64,000 nt of DNA from an uncultured euryarchaeote (GTDB lineage: Archaea; Thermoplasmatota; Poseidoniia; Poseidoniales; Poseidoniaceae): the NCBI GenBank assembly GCA_937892945.1, contig CALBIL010000030.1, positions 1 through 64,000 on the forward strand, read 5' to 3'. Under the pieces are notes generated by a model. It saw only the letters and a program-made list of their open reading frames with translations, did no database searches and was not told where the DNA came from. Below are positions 61,085-64,000 of the stretch, piece after piece. The translations under genes and the position numbers were made by a program. Each line of letters starts with the position of its first letter. The stretch's first letter is position 1.

Positions 61085-63811
61085 TCACTCTTCTTCCGAA
61101 TTGCCTTCGGAATCATCATCCATTGAATCGTTTTCAACCAATTCCGCAGGAAGTCGAGCAGCGAAAATAATATGGTCTACAAAGCCTGTTCTCTTTGCAT
61201 TTCTCAATTCCATTACACGGGTTCCCTTTGATTTTTTATTCTTGGTTTCTTTTGTTTGGCCAGCATTAATCCGAATCATCATACCTTTCTTGGTCAACAA
61301 GAACACGTTGTCTTCAAGATTCGGGATCTGTCGAGCACTAATGATGTAATCACCGCTTTCATGGTCAAGATTCATTGTGTACGCGCCCTTAGCACCAGGT
61401 TTGGTCTTTCGGTAACCATCGTTTCGCATCTTACCTTCACCAGTTTCAGGATCGATTTTTTGAACACCTTCAGCGTTCATGTCAGGTATCTTTTCTGAAG
61501 TACCTAAGCGGCTTCTCTTAGCCATTCCATTTCGAGTGATGGTCAAGATTTGAGTATCGGTGTTCTCTGTCGACATCATAGCGACGACATGTCCACCATC
61601 GGCATTCTTTCGATTACCGGTCTTGATTCCATACACACCGGCAGAAACTCGGCCAGAGGAACGAATATCGGAACAAGCAAAGCGACTTGCAAAGCCAGTG
61701 CTTGAAATCATCACAACTGCAGACCCGTTGGTACCCGTTCGAACATTGACTAAACTGTCATTGTCGAGTTTGAAGCGAAGTGCGTACTTTCCATTTCGGT
61801 TGATACGGACATATTCTTCGAGTTTTGTTTTCTTGATGAGACCCAATCGAGTAGCAAACAGTAAGAAGTGACCATCTGGAGATTCGAGTAAATCACGGGT
61901 AATTGGCAAGATTGTGACAATGTTCTCATCATCCTGAATCTTTTCAATAACGTTACGGATGTGACTGCCACGTGCATGACGGCTCGCAAGAGGTGTCTCC
62001 CAAGCCTTGAGTCCATACACACGTCCTTTGTCAGTGAAGATCAACAAACGGTCTTTGCTGAAACATGTAACAATCAACTGAGGTGTATCTTCGTTCTTAG
62101 TGGCAACACCTTTGAGGCCTTTACCGCCACGGTTCTGGACACGGAACATTTCCACAGGCATGTGGCGAATGTAATTGTCTTCGCTCAGAGTAATGGCGAT
62201 AGCACGTTCTTCGATGAGGTCTTCACGGTCCATCGACAGTGGCATTGGGTCAATAGTCGAACGGCGTTCATCGCCATGGCGTTCGACCATCTCATCGAGT
62301 TCAGCCAGTAAGATGCTTAATCGGCGTGTACGGGAAGCGATAATGTCTTGCAAATCGGCGATTCGAAGTTGTAATTCTTGGAATTCATTCTGGACCTTAT
62401 CGACATCTAAACGGCTCAATTGGTAGAGACGACGTTCAGCGATAGCCTTGGCTTGAGCTTCTGTGAAACTGAATGCTGCAATACCTGGCATGGTTTCATT
62501 TCCTTGTAAAACCGCTTCGAACTGTTCACGGCTCGAACTTGCTTTACCGACTGAAACAATCTCATCGATTCGATCTTGAGCAATAAGAAGACCTTCGAGA
62601 ATGTGAGCTCTCGCCTGTGCCTTATTCAAATCAAATTGGGCTCGACGTTCGATGATTAATTCGCGGTGCGACACATAGGTGTGTAACATAACTGGGAGGG
62701 TCAAGAGGACTGGTCGTCCATCCAAAATACCCATCATGTTCGCAGAGTATGATTCTTGGAGGCGACTGGATTTGAACAATTGATTCAAAACAGCATGAGG
62801 GTCAGCATTGTTCTTGACTTCAATGACAACACGGATACCTTCTTTTGAAGATTCATCTCGGATGTCTCGAATCCCAATAAGAGAGCCCTTGGTCACCAAT
62901 TCAGCGATGTGAACAAGCATATCTGCTTTCTTGACTTGGTATGGAATCTCGTGAATAATGATTCGCTTACCTTTCGAATCATCGTGAACATCACACTTGG
63001 AACGGACATGGAATTTACCTTTTCCAGTGGTGTACATATCATAGATTCCATCGATTCCGTGAATGGATGCGCCGGTAGGGAAATCAGGCCCTTTAACATG
63101 CTCCATGTACTCATCTATAGAGATTTGAGGCATGCCTCGGTTCGCTTCCCCTTCCTCGAGAGTACGGCTTACATGCAAGTGAATTGCACCGGCAACTTCA
63201 GTCAAATTATGTGGAGGAATCCGGGTTGCCATTCCAACCGCAATACCGTCGCTTCCGTTCAGAAGCAGATTCGGCAAACGAGCTGGGAGGACCGTTGGCT
63301 CTTGTTCTGAGTCATCGAAGTTTGGTTGGAAATCAACTGTTTTCTTATCAATATCTTCGAGCATGTGCTTGGCGATTTTGTCGAGGCGACTTTCAGTATA
63401 ACGCATTGCTGCAGGCGGGTCACCGTCAATTGAACCAAAGTTTCCTTGGCCATCAACCAAGGGATAACGCAGTGAAAATTCTTGTGCCATACGAACCATA
63501 GTGTCGTAAATCGATTGGTCACCGTGTGGGTGATACTTACCCATGACTTCACCGACAGAACGTGCAGATTTACTGTATTTCTTCTCAGATGTGTGCCCAC
63601 CTTCGTACATACCGTAGAGAACACGGCGGTGAACAGGTTTCAATCCATCACGGGCATCTGGCAATGCACGACCAATAATGACCGACATTGCATAATTGAT
63701 GTACGATGTTTTCATTTCATCATTCAAGGGGTGGTTCAGAACGTTTTCCGTTGAAATCGTTTCATCGACTTCTTCCTCTTCTTGGTTTTCTTCAATATCA
63801 TCAGATGTCAA
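61085..63811 (-). CDS. gyrA: DNA gyrase subunit A
   Basis: A 908-residue type IIA topoisomerase subunit. The catalytic tyrosine is Y138 in AAMRYTE, after KYHPHGD and [11 protein letters not shown] coiled coil and the C-terminal beta-pinwheel follow. The GyrA box reads QNRGGKG in place of QRRGGKG (near residue 557). The tail is acidic. The start is TTG 63811, behind a strong GGAGGTGA, overlapping the gyrB stop by 11 bp. With GyrB it introduces negative supercoils. Confidence 0.95.
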   Translation of the reverse strand: MTSDDIEENQEEEEVDETISTENVLNHPLNDEMKTSYINYAMSVIIGRALPDARDGLKPVHRRVLYGMYEGGHTSEKKYSKSARSVGEVMGKYHPHGDQSIYDTMVRMAQEFSLRYPLVDGQGNFGSIDGDPPAAMRYTESRLDKIAKHMLEDIDKKTVDFQPNFDDSEQEPTVLPARLPNLLLNGSDGIAVGMATRIPPHNLTEVAGAIHLHVSRTLEEGEANRGMPQISIDEYMEHVKGPDFPTGASIHGIDGIYDMYTTGKGKFHVRSKCDVHDDSKGKRIIIHEIPYQVKKADMLVHIAELVTKGSLIGIRDIRDESSKEGIRVVIEVKNNADPHAVLNQLFKSSRLQESYSANMMGILDGRPVLLTLPVMLHTYVSHRELIIERRAQFDLNKAQARAHILEGLLIAQDRIDEIVSVGKASSSREQFEAVLQGNETMPGIAAFSFTEAQAKAIAERRLYQLSRLDVDKVQNEFQELQLRIADLQDIIASRTRRLSILLAELDEMVERHGDERRSTIDPMPLSMDREDLIEERAIAITLSEDNYIRHMPVEMFRVQNRGGKGLKGVATKNEDTPQLIVTCFSKDRLLIFTDKGRVYGLKAWETPLASRHARGSHIRNVIEKIQDDENIVTILPITRDLLESPDGHFLLFATRLGLIKKTKLEEYVRINRNGKYALRFKLDNDSLVNVRTGTNGSAVVMISSTGFASRFACSDIRSSGRVSAGVYGIKTGNRKNADGGHVVAMMSTENTDTQILTITRNGMAKRSRLGTSEKIPDMNAEGVQKIDPETGEGKMRNDGYRKTKPGAKGAYTMNLDHESGDYIISARQIPNLEDNVFLLTKKGMMIRINAGQTKETKNKKSKGTRVMELRNAKRTGFVDHIIFAARLPAELVENDSMDDDSEGNSEEE

Positions 63812-64000
63812 GGTTGGTCACCTCCTTAGCGTGGCGTTCAATAAACGCCCTTCTGTCTGGAACATCCTCGCCCATGAGGATCTCAAACATTCGATCGGTT
63901 TCTTCAGCATCTTTGACGGTAACTTTGAGCATTGTACGAGTTGCTGGGTCCATGGTCGTCTCCCACAATTGTTCGGGATTCATTTCACCAAGACCCTTGT
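63801..64000 (-). CDS. gyrB: DNA gyrase subunit B (partial, C-terminal end)
   Basis: Only the last 66 codons are in the window; the frame runs off the right edge. [18 protein letters not shown] and the ending [16 protein letters not shown] are the conserved Toprim-adjacent C-terminal tail of GyrB. It is upstream of and overlaps gyrA. Confidence 0.94.
   Translation of the reverse strand, partial: KGLGEMNPEQLWETTMDPATRTMLKVTVKDAEETDRMFEILMGEDVPDRRAFIERHAKEVTNLDI

Overview
This window is a gene-dense stretch of an archaeal chromosome. The ribosomal and translation genes are archaeal (L44e, S27e, aIF2-alpha, Nop10, L37e, L10e, ABCE1). So are the RPA plus COG3390 pair, the Hel308 helicase, the KEOPS subunit Cgi121, the PAC2-family protein and a class III signal-peptide pilin. 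Several systems have a bacterial flavour: DNA gyrase A and B, MutS and MutL, TldD/TldE, glutaryl-CoA dehydrogenase with ETF, and a split Tad-like pilus motor. The mixture, the moderate GC content and the many acidic tails fit a mesophilic marine member of Thermoplasmatota, most likely Ca. Poseidoniales (Marine Group II) or a relative. That assignment is inference, because no rRNA gene is present.

Layout. 1-4.3 kb: a repeat-rich double zinc-ribbon protein (cut by the window edge), then two tandem squalene/phytoene synthase-family genes. 4.3-12 kb: acyl-CoA dehydrogenase, a membrane-anchored propeller protein, a DUF5611-like protein, TyrRS, a stand-alone MCM N-domain protein, EtfB-EtfA and a metallo-beta-lactamase-fold hydrolase. 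12-18 kb, minus strand: a propeller/PKD protein, a ThiI-like protein without its PP-loop, PurF, L37e and two coupled membrane proteins. 18-20.4 kb, plus strand: the classical L44e-S27e-aIF2alpha-Nop10-PAC2 cluster. 20.4-27.4 kb: TM2 protein, tRNA-Ser(CGA), a small ubiquitin-like protein ending in GG, two paralogous iron-sulfur nucleases with C-terminal OB-like domains, ABCE1 and L10e. 27.5-36 kb: a membrane propeller protein, MutS-MutL, AroA and MoaA. 36-40 kb: pilin, geranylgeranyl reductase, polyprenyl diphosphate synthase and a degenerate porphobilinogen-deaminase-like protein. 40-48 kb: a coiled-coil protein, a triple-SAP-like protein, a Tad-like pilus operon (ATPase, two membrane proteins and a small unknown) and the RPA operon. 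48-64 kb: TldE/TldD, Cgi121, Hel308, membrane proteins, SprT-like protease, thioesterase, aspartoacylase-family protein, an isopropylmalate/homocitrate synthase-family enzyme and gyrBA.

How the genes work together. The polyprenyl synthase, geranylgeranyl reductase and two head-to-head prenyl synthases make and modify isoprenoids for membrane lipids and squalene or carotenoid products. The acyl-CoA dehydrogenase would pass electrons to the ETF encoded nearby. MutSL, gyrase, RPA, Hel308, the MCM-like protein and the paired nucleases make this a replication- and repair-rich region. The Tad-like motor and the separate pilin suggest a surface filament.

The most unusual items are the nuclease pair behind ABCE1, the MCM N-half without a motor, the small phage-tail-like protein at the head of the pilus operon, the ThiI-like and HemC-like proteins that have lost key catalytic motifs, an L44e without its zinc cysteines, and an apparently leaderless upstream ORF overlapping the RPA start. 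No CRISPR array, insertion sequence or prophage was seen. All functional assignments rest on motif reading by eye, not on database searches.
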